Source: an uncultured Methanobrevibacter sp. (lineage in GTDB: Archaea; Methanobacteriota; Methanobacteria; Methanobacteriales; Methanobacteriaceae). From it: 64,000 nt of DNA. The notes under the pieces are model-generated. The model had not been told where the DNA came from, made no database searches, and was given only the letters and a program-made list of their open reading frames with translations. Below, piece after piece: positions 1 through 8,477 of the stretch (positions are counted from its first letter, which is position 1; each line of letters starts with the position of its first letter). Position numbers and translations under genes: made by a program. The stretch is taken from positions 124,001-188,000 of the forward strand of contig NZ_CAKVFS010000005.1 of NCBI RefSeq assembly GCF_934746965.1, given 5' to 3'.

Positions 1-68
1 AATTTATAATCATAAAAAATAAGTTATACAATTAATATTTCTTGTTATTAATATAAAAAGATTGTTTT

Positions 69-108
69 AAAAAAAGAGAAAAAAGAAAAATAGATTTTAA
101 ATCTATTT
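69..108 (-). terminator. terminator of thiC
   Basis: A perfect 10-bp inverted repeat (AAATAGATTT / AAATCTATTT, one-base centre, 88-108) overlaps the thiC stop codon. On the minus strand a long T-rich run follows it. This is a reasonable transcription end signal, read from sequence only. Confidence 0.5.
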
Positions 109-1401
109 TAAAATATCTGAGTCAGATTTATCTAACCATTCGTTTACAATTTTTACTGCACAGAAGTTTCCACACATGGTACATGCATCTGTGTCTTCAG
201 GAGGTCTTTGGTCTCTTTTTGCACGTGCTGCTTCAGGAAACATTGCACATGCGTATTGTGCTTCCCAATCGAGTTTTTTACGAGCTTCAGCCATAGCTAA
301 ATCTTGTGATCCATCGATTCTACCAGTTGCTAAGTCACCTGCATAAGCTCCAATTTTTGTTGCAATTACTCCTTCTTTTACATCTTCTGGATTTGGAAGA
401 GCAAGGTGTTCTGCAGGAGTTACATAACAAATGAAATCTGCTCCAGCTTTTGCAGAAGATGCTGCACCAATTGCAGATACAATGTGGTCATAACCTGGTG
501 CTACATCACATACAATAGGTCCGAGCATATAGAAAGGAGCGTTAGAACACATTTTCTTTTGAATCATAACATTTGTTGGGATTTCGTTAATTGGTATGTG
601 TCCAGGTCCTTCGATCATACATTGTACTCCAGCTTCACGGGATCTGTCGATTAATTCTCCTAAGATAATTAATTCTTGGATTTGAGCTCTGTCTGTTGAA
701 TCAGCAATTGATCCAGCTCTCATACCATTTGCAAGTGAAAGAACAACATCATGTTCTTTAGCAATTTCTAAAACATAGTCGAAGTTTGAGTATAATGGAT
801 TTTCTTTTTCGTTTTCAACAATCCATCCTGACATAAATGATCCTCCACGGGATACAAGTCCAGTTACACGACCTTGTCTTTTGAGTCTGGTTAAAGTTTC
901 AATGTTGATACTGGAGTGAATAGCCATAAAGTCAATACCATCTTTTGCTTGTTTTTCAATGGTTTTGAATAAATCTTCTTCTTCCATGTAAACTACAGAT
1001 CCATCTTTCCTAATTCTTTCAATAGCTGCTTGATAAACTGGTACTGAACCTACTGGTAATGGGGACATGTCAAGAACTCTTCTTCTGATTACATCTAAAT
1101 CTCCACCAATACTTAATTCCATTAAACAGTCTGCACCAGTATCAATTGCTATTTGTGCTTTTTTAACTTCTTCATCAAAGTCTACAATATCAGTTGAAGT
1201 TCCAACGGTTGCATTAACTTTTGTTCTAAGTCCTGCACCAATACCTGAAGCTTCAATGTCTCTGTTTACATTAGATGGTATTACAATTGTTCCGTTAGCT
1301 ACAGATTTTAAAATGAATTCTTCTGAAACATTTTCTTTTGCAGCTACCTGTTTCATTTCATCGGTTAAAATACCTTTTTTCGCATCCATTATTTGTGTCA
1401 T
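103..1401 (-). CDS. thiC: phosphomethylpyrimidine synthase ThiC
   Basis: ThiC is the radical-SAM enzyme that rearranges aminoimidazole ribotide into hydroxymethylpyrimidine phosphate, the pyrimidine half of thiamine. The protein has 432 residues, the short form typical of archaea. The C-terminal iron-sulfur motif is visible as C407-TM-C410-GNF-C414, a CX2CX3C spacing. The substrate-binding core contains MIEGPGHIPINEIP and GADFICYVTPAEHL. Its ATG is preceded by TGTGATG. It is a single gene with a terminator hairpin at its 3' end. No riboswitch was recognised in the 183 bases upstream. Identification is secure. Confidence 0.97.
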   Translation of the reverse strand: MTQIMDAKKGILTDEMKQVAAKENVSEEFILKSVANGTIVIPSNVNRDIEASGIGAGLRTKVNATVGTSTDIVDFDEEVKKAQIAIDTGADCLMELSIGGDLDVIRRRVLDMSPLPVGSVPVYQAAIERIRKDGSVVYMEEEDLFKTIEKQAKDGIDFMAIHSSINIETLTRLKRQGRVTGLVSRGGSFMSGWIVENEKENPLYSNFDYVLEIAKEHDVVLSLANGMRAGSIADSTDRAQIQELIILGELIDRSREAGVQCMIEGPGHIPINEIPTNVMIQKKMCSNAPFYMLGPIVCDVAPGYDHIVSAIGAASSAKAGADFICYVTPAEHLALPNPEDVKEGVIATKIGAYAGDLATGRIDGSQDLAMAEARKKLDWEAQYACAMFPEAARAKRDQRPPEDTDACTMCGNFCAVKIVNEWLDKSDSDILK

Positions 1402-1584
1402 AATACATCACATTATTTAGTCAAATATTTTTTAAAAATTTCAAATAAGTTTTAAAAATTCATCATTTTGAACTGATATTAATTTATTTTAATAATAATA
1501 GTATTTAAATTAATCTGACTGACTTTAACTCAAAAAAATTTGATATATGTAAAGTTTATTTTAAAAAATAGTAAGTTGGAGCGA

Positions 1585-2499
1585 TTAATAAAATTCGCTC
1601 ATTCTGTCAAATGCATCATCAAAGCTAGGCATGTTAGTTTGACATCCTTGTTCTTCAACAATAAATGATGATACTGAAGATGCAAATTTAGCAGATTGTT
1701 CAAGTGATTCTCCATTTAAAAATCTGGATAAAAATCCTGCTCTGTAAGAATCTCCTGCTCCAGTAGGATCTACAGCTTCACGCACGATGGCATCTACTTT
1801 GATTTTTTCATCATTGGAATAAATTTCGCTGCCTTGGGATCCACAGGTTTTTACAATGATTTTAGGACCAATATCTCTTAATCCAGTTAAATCTACTTCT
1901 AATGTTTCTAATATTCTTTTAATCTCGTAATGGTTTCCAAAGAGGATGGTTGTATTGGAAATAACCTCTTTTAATTTGTCTGCATCATACATTCCAAGAT
2001 CTTGACCCGGGTCAAATGAAACAAGTAATTCTTGGTTTTTTGCTTCTTCACTACATTTCCAGTTGAAATGGGGGTCTCCAGTAGCTAAATGTACAGCTTT
2101 TGTGTTGGATATTGCTTTTGTAGGTACTTTGCTTGATGCAAATTCTTTAGCAGCACCCCAATAAAAATAGCTAATTTGATCATCATTTTCATCAGTTAAA
2201 ACAAATGCTGTAGGACTAGTTTCTCCAGGAACTATGATTAATGAATCAGTATCTACACCTAAACTTTCCATTAATTCATAATAACTACTTTTTTTAAAGT
2301 CTCCACCTACTGCAGAAACAAGTGAAGTTTTTAAACCTAAATTAGCTCCAACAAGAGCAACATTTGCTGCTGCACCACCATTAAATGTTTTCATGTCGTT
2401 TATAGGTGCTGAGAAATTAGCTTTGGGAAATTCTGGAACTCTAATAATATAATCTAATGCAGAATGCCCAATTGATAATAAGTCTCTGTTTTTTGTCAT
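1585..2499 (-). CDS. PfkB/ribokinase-family carbohydrate kinase
   Basis: A 304-residue member of the PfkB sugar/nucleoside kinase family. The N-terminal region has the glycine-rich substrate motif (TFNGGAAANVALVGANLG, about residues 38-55). The C-terminal signature DPTGAGDSYRAGF (about 244-256) carries the catalytic aspartate and anion hole. Archaeal relatives include ribokinases, nucleoside kinases and ADP-dependent or fructose kinases, and the sequence alone does not settle the substrate. The ATG is preceded by GGAGAAAATAAC. The gene stands alone; the next gene upstream is a regulator in the same direction, separated by 76 bases. The family is certain, the substrate unknown. Confidence 0.88.
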   Translation of the reverse strand: MTKNRDLLSIGHSALDYIIRVPEFPKANFSAPINDMKTFNGGAAANVALVGANLGLKTSLVSAVGGDFKKSSYYELMESLGVDTDSLIIVPGETSPTAFVLTDENDDQISYFYWGAAKEFASSKVPTKAISNTKAVHLATGDPHFNWKCSEEAKNQELLVSFDPGQDLGMYDADKLKEVISNTTILFGNHYEIKRILETLEVDLTGLRDIGPKIIVKTCGSQGSEIYSNDEKIKVDAIVREAVDPTGAGDSYRAGFLSRFLNGESLEQSAKFASSVSSFIVEEQGCQTNMPSFDDAFDRMSEFY

Positions 2500-2575
2500 G
2501 TTATTTTCTCCTTTTTTAATTTATTAATTATTTATTCTATAATTTTAAAAAATTTTTTGGTTAATTTAAAAAGGT

Positions 2576-3445
2576 TTAATCCATTGGTATAAAACCTTGA
2601 TTTTTAATTGCATTTTGACCAGTATTTAATAAATAATCGATGAATTTGTTTATTTCTTCTTTTTCATCGTTTACTTTGACTAAACTAATGATATGTCGTG
2701 TATCAAATTTTAAAATATTATTTCCATTAAAATAACTTGCATTTAAAAAACTATATAAATTTTCAGAGTTTTTAACTAATTTAAATGCATCAAATTGAGA
2801 ATTTACTTTTGATTTGATGGTGTAGTCAATATCGTAGTGTTTTAATGTATTCCAGGCAAGCCTTTGTGCAGAACCTTGCACACTTACAAAATTTAAATTT
2901 TCTAAATCATGAATACTTTTAATGTTTTTAGAATTAGGGCTGGCAATTAATACAAGATAATCATATGCTATTGGAATTAATTGTAAATCTCTTTCAAAAG
3001 CTATTAATGGATCGTCTAATGCTAATAAATCTACAACTCCTCTTTTAGCTAATTTAAAAGCATCTTCATCTGTACTACTATAAATATTTGTATTAAATGG
3101 GGTATTAATACTTTCTAAAAGTCCAGAACTAATATGTCCTCCACATATATTGATTTCTGATGTTTTTTCTATTTGTATTAAATATTTTCTATATTCATCA
3201 AGTAGTGCCTGGCCATTAGGAGTTAATAATGTACCATTGCCTTTTTTTTGTGTGATTTTAAATCCTAATCTGTCTTCAGCTTTAAGTAATCTTCTATTAA
3301 AAACAGTATGTGAAATATTCAATTGTTTTGCAGATTTTCTTTGAGAACCTGTTTTAGATAATGAATTTAAAGTTTGATATAATTTATAATCGTAAATTTC
3401 ACCATCAATATCTAAATTAATAATGCCTTTGCTTTTAAGTTTCAT
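2576..3445 (-). CDS. LysR/ModE-like regulator with periplasmic-binding-protein-like effector domain
   Basis: A 289-residue putative transcription regulator. Residues about 15-85 form a LysR/ModE-type winged helix-turn-helix (SQRKSAKQLNISHTVFNRRL, then a wing ending LLTPNGQALLDEY). Residues about 95-285 look like the type-2 periplasmic-binding-protein fold that senses small ligands (for example GVVDLLALDDPLIAFERD). Archaeal proteins of this build are often linked to molybdate or tungstate. The nearness of fdhD, an oxyanion/metal-type importer and fdhCAB fits that, but the ligand is inference. It is divergent from the hexuloisomerase gene across 75 bases, so both promoters lie close together. 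A generic LysR-type regulator is the alternative. Confidence 0.75.
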   Translation of the reverse strand: MKLKSKGIINLDIDGEIYDYKLYQTLNSLSKTGSQRKSAKQLNISHTVFNRRLLKAEDRLGFKITQKKGNGTLLTPNGQALLDEYRKYLIQIEKTSEINICGGHISSGLLESINTPFNTNIYSSTDEDAFKLAKRGVVDLLALDDPLIAFERDLQLIPIAYDYLVLIASPNSKNIKSIHDLENLNFVSVQGSAQRLAWNTLKHYDIDYTIKSKVNSQFDAFKLVKNSENLYSFLNASYFNGNNILKFDTRHIISLVKVNDEKEEINKFIDYLLNTGQNAIKNQGFIPMD

Positions 3446-3520
3446 AATTAATTATATATAAAATTGTAATCATAGTTAATAATATTGATTTGATTTAATA
3501 TATTTTGGGAATTAGATAAG

Positions 3521-4111
3521 ATGGAATTGATGAAAAGTTCAATTAAAGCTATTTTAGAGAATATTGTTGCTGCTGAAGAGTATTTGGATGAAGATGTTAT
3601 TAATAATTTTGAAGAAATTATAATGACTTCAAAAAATGTTTTTGTAACTGGTGCAGGAAGATCAGGACTTGCAGCTAAAGCATTTGCTATGAGATTAATG
3701 CATTTAGGAATTAGTTCCTATGTTGTGGGAGAGACTATTTCTCCAGCTATTCACGATACTGATTGTATTATAGCTATTTCTGGTTCTGGAGAAACTAATA
3801 CTATTGTATCTGCAGCTAGAATTGCTAAAAATAGAGGGTCCAAAGTATTGGCTGTTACTTCATATCCTGAATCAAGTCTTGGACAATTAGCTGATGGTTA
3901 TTTATTAGTTAAAGGAAGAACTAAAAAAGAAGTAGATGATCAAAATTATATGAAACGTCAAATATATGGAAATTATACTTCTTTAACTCCATTAGGAACT
4001 GCTTTTGAATTAACTACTTTGGTGTTTTTAGATGCTATTGTTTCTGAATTAATGGAAAAAATGCACCAAACAGAAAGTGATTTAAAATCAAGACACACAG
4101 TTTTAGAGTAA
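3521..4111 (+). CDS. hxlB: 6-phospho-3-hexuloisomerase (SIS domain)
   Basis: A 196-residue SIS-domain sugar-phosphate isomerase of the PHI family, interconverting hexulose 6-phosphate and fructose 6-phosphate. In methanogens it works with hexulose-phosphate synthase in the reverse ribulose monophosphate route that makes pentose phosphates. The first SIS motif is VTGAGRSGLAAKAFAMRL (about 43-60) and the sugar-phosphate loop is AISGSGETNTIV. Length matches the family. No hexulose-phosphate synthase gene lies next to it. The start could also be the ATG nine bases downstream. It converges on fdhD with only eight bases between the stop codons. Confidence 0.9.
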   Translation: MELMKSSIKAILENIVAAEEYLDEDVINNFEEIIMTSKNVFVTGAGRSGLAAKAFAMRLMHLGISSYVVGETISPAIHDTDCIIAISGSGETNTIVSAARIAKNRGSKVLAVTSYPESSLGQLADGYLLVKGRTKKEVDDQNYMKRQIYGNYTSLTPLGTAFELTTLVFLDAIVSELMEKMHQTESDLKSRHTVLE

Positions 4112-4125
4112 GTTTAACTCTAAAA
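4101..4125. terminator. shared convergent terminator of hxlB and fdhD
   Basis: A perfect 9-bp inverted repeat (TTTTAGAGT / ACTCTAAAA, 7-base loop) spans the eight-base gap between two converging genes. T-rich sequence follows on the plus strand. It probably ends transcription in both directions. Confidence 0.5.
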
Positions 4126-4869
4126 TATTATTCTATTTTTATTATTGTATACATTAAATCGTTTTCCTCTTAAGAATCCAACAAGAGTTATATTTCCTTT
4201 TTTTGCTGTTTCACATCCTGAATATGCTGGAGCTGCATTTGATGCAAGTATGGGTATTCCAACTCTAACTATTTTTATTACCATATCTGCAGGCATTCTT
4301 CCACTATAAATCACATAACAGTTGCTCATATCATAATTGTGCAATATTCCATATCCAATTACTTTATCTACTGCAACATGTCTGCTTACATCTTCTTTTA
4401 CAATAAAATTATCGTTATAAACGATTCCTGCTACATGTGTTCCACCAGTAGCTTGCCATATTTGAGCATTGTCTTTTAATTCTTCAATTCTATTAATTAA
4501 CTCGTCTGAAGTAACTTGAAAATTTGAAGTTATAGGTTTTATATCTTTTATTTTGCTTCTCCATCCGCCAGCAGAATCAGAACATAAAACAGTTTCATTT
4601 GTTTTAAGTAAAGTGTCATCAATTTCTACATTTATTTGTGTTTTATTAATATCGATTTTTTTTATATCATCTAAAGATTTTACCATATTTTCATTAAATA
4701 AATAACCCACTGTGAATTCTTCAAGAGAATCTTCAATTGCAGATAGACTACGACTAATTTCATTATTTATAGTTAATGTTATAGTTGAATCTTTGACTAC
4801 ATTTTCCATAACTTCGGTTATTTCTCCATTTTTGTAATTCTGGGCTTTTTCATTCATTATTTGTTTCAT
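4120..4869 (-). CDS. fdhD: formate dehydrogenase accessory sulfurtransferase FdhD
   Basis: FdhD moves sulfur to the Mo/W-bis-MGD cofactor before it is inserted into formate dehydrogenase. The protein has 249 residues, within the family range. Family motifs are visible: EEFTVGYLFNE (about 50-60), the active loop LCSDSAGGW (95-103) and ATGGTHVAG followed by EDVSRHVAVDKVIG. The bacterial family usually has a CxxC pair in the active loop; here only C96 is present and the second position is Ser99. The ATG at 4869 has a GTGAT three bases upstream. It lies 16 kb from its probable client fdhCAB, and an insertion sequence sits 48 bases in front of it. Confidence 0.93.
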   Translation of the reverse strand: MKQIMNEKAQNYKNGEITEVMENVVKDSTITLTINNEISRSLSAIEDSLEEFTVGYLFNENMVKSLDDIKKIDINKTQINVEIDDTLLKTNETVLCSDSAGGWRSKIKDIKPITSNFQVTSDELINRIEELKDNAQIWQATGGTHVAGIVYNDNFIVKEDVSRHVAVDKVIGYGILHNYDMSNCYVIYSGRMPADMVIKIVRVGIPILASNAAPAYSGCETAKKGNITLVGFLRGKRFNVYNNKNRIIF

Positions 4870-4909
4870 AAAATCACTTTTTAGCAGGAATTATTATTTT
4901 TTAAATAAA

Positions 4910-4917
4910 TTTCAAGG
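4910..4917. repeat. left target-site duplication of the insertion sequence
   Basis: TTTCAAGG here is repeated exactly at 6275-6282 on the far side of the insertion sequence. The 8-bp direct repeat marks the insertion and shows the element entered by transposition. Confidence 0.85.
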
Positions 4918-4943
4918 AGCTCTTTCAAAAACTTGTGTGATTT
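4918..4943 (+). repeat. left terminal inverted repeat of the insertion sequence
   Basis: Begins AGCTCTTTCAAAAACTTG and pairs with 6249-6274 over 26 bases with one mismatch at the outermost base. Confidence 0.88.
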
Positions 4944-5051
4944 GAATTTTTCATAATTTTTGGGTTTATTAAATTTTTTCATCTTATTTTTTCTTATTTT
5001 TTGATTTAAAAGTAGTAAAATTAATATATTGGGTGGAGCTTAAATATTAAC

Positions 5052-6245
5052 ATGTTTGATAAGAATATGAAAGCTCCATATTGTTATATGGAGTCAAAAC
5101 AATTTAAACTTTTCGATTTTGTACATAAGTTTTCTGAATTTCGTCAATTTGATGATCTTTATCGTTTGGCTGTCAAAATATTGAGAATAATCTCATTAGA
5201 TTAGAAAAACAGGTAAAATTTACTTTAAAAATAAAATTGCTATATGTTCTAGTTGTAACTCTAAAAATAAGGTTAAAAATGGTACTTATGAAAGAAAACT
5301 TATTTTTTTAAGAATTGGGGAGCAAATTTGCATTATTCAAAAGTATAAATGTAAAAAATATGGTAAATTTTTTTTATATGGATTTATCTTCACTTGTTTA
5401 TTTAAATTCTAATATTACATTGCCTGTTATTGATTGTATTAATAATTTATATCAAATTTATGGTGTTGGACTTCATAAAATTCGATTTAACTTAAAACAA
5501 GAACATAATATTGAAATCTCACATCAAAGTATTGAAAATATTTTATTAAAGTCAAATTATGAATTTAACTATGAAATTGGTTTTATTCAGGATATTACTT
5601 GTTTGATAGTCTTTGGGTTAAAATTAACGGTAAATGAAAGTATATTTTAGCTTTATTTGATGTTAAATTAAATACTCTTGTTTCCATCAATTTGGTTGAA
5701 TTAGAAGATTCTGAGACTATTTATCAATTTTTAGATGATTCACTAAGAAATCAAAAGAAAATTTCAATTGGAACAGATTTAAAACCTGAATATAGCAAAG
5801 CAATCGATAAATTAAAAGTTAAACACCATTTTGTAAATTTTATGTCAAACAAAGAATAAACAAAAGATTTAAAGATTATTTCAATAAAAATGAAGTTGAT
5901 GAAAAGAGTATGGGTGAGTTAATTAATTTAAAACACTTAATTTTCAAATTATTGGATGCAGAAACACTTGATGAATATGAAAATATATGAGACAAACTAA
6001 TTAACTTTAAATGTGAAAATAACAGGTTTGTAAAGAAATTATCATGGAAATTCATCATTCCTTACTTTAAAAAGTTAACAACACATCTTAAAAATAGATA
6101 TATCCCATCCACAAACAATAAAATTGAAAATATCTTTCAAAAAGTATTTTCAAAACATATCAAAAGAACAATGAAAATAGAAAAAGGAGTTCTAAAAAGA
6201 TTCATGCTAAAACTAAACCATTGGAACATAAAAAATGAAAACTAA
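5052..6245 (+). pseudogene. transposase, broken by frameshifts and a stop
   Basis: The coding sequence begins at ATG 5052 (MFDKNMKAPYC) and ends in TAA at 6243-6245, but no frame stays open. The first frame stops near 5203. A second frame carries a zinc-ribbon start (CSSCNSKNKV, then YKCKKYGKFF). A third frame (to about 5650) has a helix-rich DNA-binding part. Later segments contain ISIGTDLKPEYSKAIDKL, which looks like the second catalytic Asp region of a DDE transposase. Near the end RYIPSTNNKIENIFQ resembles the catalytic Glu region. An in-frame TGA lies at 5988-5990. At least three frameshifts plus this stop make it inactive. Only fragments are visible, so exact breakpoints are approximate. 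Confidence 0.85.
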
Positions 6246-6248
6246 AAA

Positions 6249-6274
6249 AAATCACACAAGTTTTTGAAAGAGCC
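6249..6274 (-). repeat. right terminal inverted repeat of the insertion sequence
   Basis: Reverse complement of 4918-4943 except for the outermost base. It lies four bases after the broken transposase's stop codon. Confidence 0.88.
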
Positions 6275-6282
6275 TTTCAAGG
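6275..6282. repeat. right target-site duplication of the insertion sequence
   Basis: TTTCAAGG, an exact copy of 4910-4917. Confidence 0.85.
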
Positions 6283-6353
6283 TTTTAGTAAATTATTTAT
6301 CTCGTTAAATAAATAAATTCATATCAATATTTATTAATTAGTTAGTGATAGTT

Positions 6354-7454
6354 ATGGAAAATAAGAGTAAAATTATTATTTTAATTTTGGCTATTTTGGT
6401 TATATGTGGAGTTGGTGCTCATATATTTTTAACTCCTTCCACTGTAGAAACAGTAGGATCTAAGAATATAACTGATATGGCTGGAAGAACTGTGCAAATA
6501 CCTGCTTCTGTAGGTAATGTAGTAGCTACTAGTCCTCCAATGACAACTGTTATTTATATGATTGCTCCGGAGAAGTTAACTGGTGTGAATTTCCAGTGGA
6601 ATGATAATGAGCTTAAATATGTTCCTTATCAATATGCTAATCTTCCAGTTGTAGGTGGATGGTATGGAACACAGGATGGTAGTTATGAGGAATTTATAGC
6701 TTCTGAACCTGATATGGTTATAGAATCTATTGATGAAGGTGGAGATGGAAATTTAGCTACTGTTCAAGAACGTCAAGATAAATTTGGGGAAATTCCTGTT
6801 GTTGCAGTTAATGACACAACTGATGTTGAAAAGGTAGATGGTTCAATAACTTTCATTGGAGAAGTTTTAGGAGCTAAGGATAATGCTAAAAAGTTAACAG
6901 ATTTTAATGATAAGTATTTAAATGAGGTACATCAAAAATCTGCACAAATAACTGATAAAAAAACAGTTTATTATGCTGAAGGTAATGATGGTCTTCAAAC
7001 TAATCCATCAAACTCAACTCATGGCCAATTGATTGATTTGGTAGGTGGTGAAAATGTAGCTAATTCACTAGCTCAAGGAAACACGACCTCAGGTATCCAA
7101 GTATCTATGGAACAAATTATTAAATGGAATCCTGATGTTATTATTACTACTAATCCTGATTTTTATGCAAAAATATATAATGATTCAAATTGGGCAAGTA
7201 TCAATGCTGTTAAAAACCATGAAGTTTATTTATCACCACAATCTCCATTTAAATGGTTTGATAGGCCAGTTGGAGCAAATATGATTATTGGTGTCCCGTG
7301 GACTGCAAAATGTATTTATCCAGATCAATATAAGGATATTGACATGGTTGCTACTACTCAGGAATTTTATAGTGATTTCTATCATGTTGATTTAAGTAAT
7401 GAGGAAGCTAAACAGATGTTGCTTGATTCAGGTCTTAAAGAGTCAAATTTATAA
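6354..7454 (+). CDS. ABC transporter substrate-binding protein (iron/cobalamin/molybdate class)
   Basis: A 366-residue extracellular binding protein of the FecB/BtuF type. An N-terminal hydrophobic segment (about residues 6-25, IIILILAILVICGVGAHIFL) acts as signal or membrane anchor; no lipobox cysteine follows it. The family motif ITDMAGRTVQIP leads into the ligand-binding fold, with paired lobes (MTTVIYMIAPEKLTGVN and the later WNPDVIITTNPDF). The ligand may be chelated iron, a corrinoid, or an oxyanion as in MolA-type systems. The gene precedes the permease by nine bases. I chose ATG 6354 because GTGAT lies just upstream; a GTG at 6345 is also in frame. An insertion sequence ends about 80 bases upstream. 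Confidence 0.88.
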   Translation: MENKSKIIILILAILVICGVGAHIFLTPSTVETVGSKNITDMAGRTVQIPASVGNVVATSPPMTTVIYMIAPEKLTGVNFQWNDNELKYVPYQYANLPVVGGWYGTQDGSYEEFIASEPDMVIESIDEGGDGNLATVQERQDKFGEIPVVAVNDTTDVEKVDGSITFIGEVLGAKDNAKKLTDFNDKYLNEVHQKSAQITDKKTVYYAEGNDGLQTNPSNSTHGQLIDLVGGENVANSLAQGNTTSGIQVSMEQIIKWNPDVIITTNPDFYAKIYNDSNWASINAVKNHEVYLSPQSPFKWFDRPVGANMIIGVPWTAKCIYPDQYKDIDMVATTQEFYSDFYHVDLSNEEAKQMLLDSGLKESNL

Positions 7455-7463
7455 GGGATTCGT

Positions 7464-8477
7464 ATGAATAATGAAAATAAGGAAATATTAAGTATTGTAC
7501 TTTTAATTTTCCTCCCTATAATTCTTTTTTTCATATCTTTTTTAATTGGAAGATATCCAATTGATCCGGTTGATGTGATTAAAACTATCTTAAGTCCAAT
7601 ATTCCCAAGTTTAGAAGTATCTCAAACAATTACTACGATAGTATTTGAAATAAGATTGCCTCGTATAATAGGTGCATTAGTTGTAGGTGCTTCATTAGCT
7701 ATGGCAGGTTCTGCATTTCAAGGAATATTTAAAAATCCATTAGTGTCTTCAGATTTACTTGGGGTATCTAATGGTGCCGGTTTTGGAGCAGCTTTAGCTA
7801 TATTACTTTCTGGATTAAATATTGTAACTCAGATATTTGCATTTGTATTTGGATTAATTTCAGTAGCTATAACTTATTTAATCTCAAGGTCTTATAAAGA
7901 TGGAGGGATATTAGTTTTAGTTCTATCTGGAGTAGCTATATCTGCGTTTTTTGGAGCTTTAGTTTCTGCAGTTAAATTCATAGCTGATCCAAATGATAAA
8001 TTACCTGAAATTGTTTATTGGTTAATGGGAAGTTTAGCATCTATTACAGTTGATAAACTAATTATGATTTCAATTCCTATGATTATTGGTGTTGTTATTT
8101 TAATGTTACTTAGATGGTGTATTAACTTGTTAGCTATGGGGGATGAGGAAGCACAAGCATTAGGTTTGCATCCTTCAAGAACTAGATTAATTGTAATTGC
8201 AGCATGTACATTACTTACTTCAGCAGCAGTTTCTATTAGTGGTATTATTGGATGGTTAGGTTTAGTTATTCCCCATATGACTAGGATGATTGTAGGTCCT
8301 GATAATAAAATTCTTATTCCTGCTTCTTTAAGTTTAGGAGCTAGTTTCTTACTTTTAATTGATAATATATCAAGAGCAGTAATTTCAATTGAAATACCTA
8401 TAGGAATATTAACGGCAGTTATTGGAGTTCCAATATTTTTATACTTACTTAGAAAGGGGTATTCACAATGGTCTTAG
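7464..8477 (+). CDS. FecCD/BtuC-type ABC transporter permease
   Basis: A 337-residue integral membrane protein with about ten hydrophobic segments. It carries the family signatures LPRIIGALVVGASLAMAG (about 71-88), FQGIFKNPLVSSDLLGVSNGAGFGA and GIIGWLGLVIPHMTR. It forms the membrane channel of the importer whose binding protein lies upstream and whose ATPase overlaps its last ten bases. AAGGGATTC precedes the ATG. Substrate not determined by sequence. Confidence 0.93.
   Translation: MNNENKEILSIVLLIFLPIILFFISFLIGRYPIDPVDVIKTILSPIFPSLEVSQTITTIVFEIRLPRIIGALVVGASLAMAGSAFQGIFKNPLVSSDLLGVSNGAGFGAALAILLSGLNIVTQIFAFVFGLISVAITYLISRSYKDGGILVLVLSGVAISAFFGALVSAVKFIADPNDKLPEIVYWLMGSLASITVDKLIMISIPMIIGVVILMLLRWCINLLAMGDEEAQALGLHPSRTRLIVIAACTLLTSAAVSISGIIGWLGLVIPHMTRMIVGPDNKILIPASLSLGASFLLLIDNISRAVISIEIPIGILTAVIGVPIFLYLLRKGYSQWS

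Larger units (their letters stand above)
4918..6274. mobile_element. decayed insertion sequence, 1357 bp
   Basis: The ends are 26-bp inverted repeats (4918-4943 and 6249-6274) that differ only at the outermost base, and they are flanked by a perfect 8-bp duplication TTTCAAGG. Inside lies a broken transposase. The element sits in the divergent promoter region between fdhD and the importer operon: without it and one duplication copy, that intergenic region would be about 119 bp. An 8-bp duplication fits the ISM1 and ISH6 types known from archaea, but the family cannot be fixed without a database. The intact ends and broken gene suggest it could still move only if a transposase is supplied elsewhere. 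Confidence 0.88.

Noticed and set aside
406..1420. Open frames on the plus strand opposite thiC
   Set aside because: They lie entirely across a well-conserved enzyme gene, have no ribosome site and show no recognisable protein features.
1402..1584. Possible TPP riboswitch upstream of thiC
   Set aside because: The 183 bases lack the conserved CUGAGA-type and other TPP-riboswitch core segments and are simply AT-rich.
5315..5650. Stand-alone 111-residue gene inside the insertion sequence
   Set aside because: It is one frame of the broken transposase; the neighbouring frames carry the adjoining parts of the same protein.
6293..6312. TTATTTA / TAAATAA inverted repeat before the importer operon
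   Set aside because: Made only of A and T in the arms in a very AT-rich region, so chance is a sufficient explanation.
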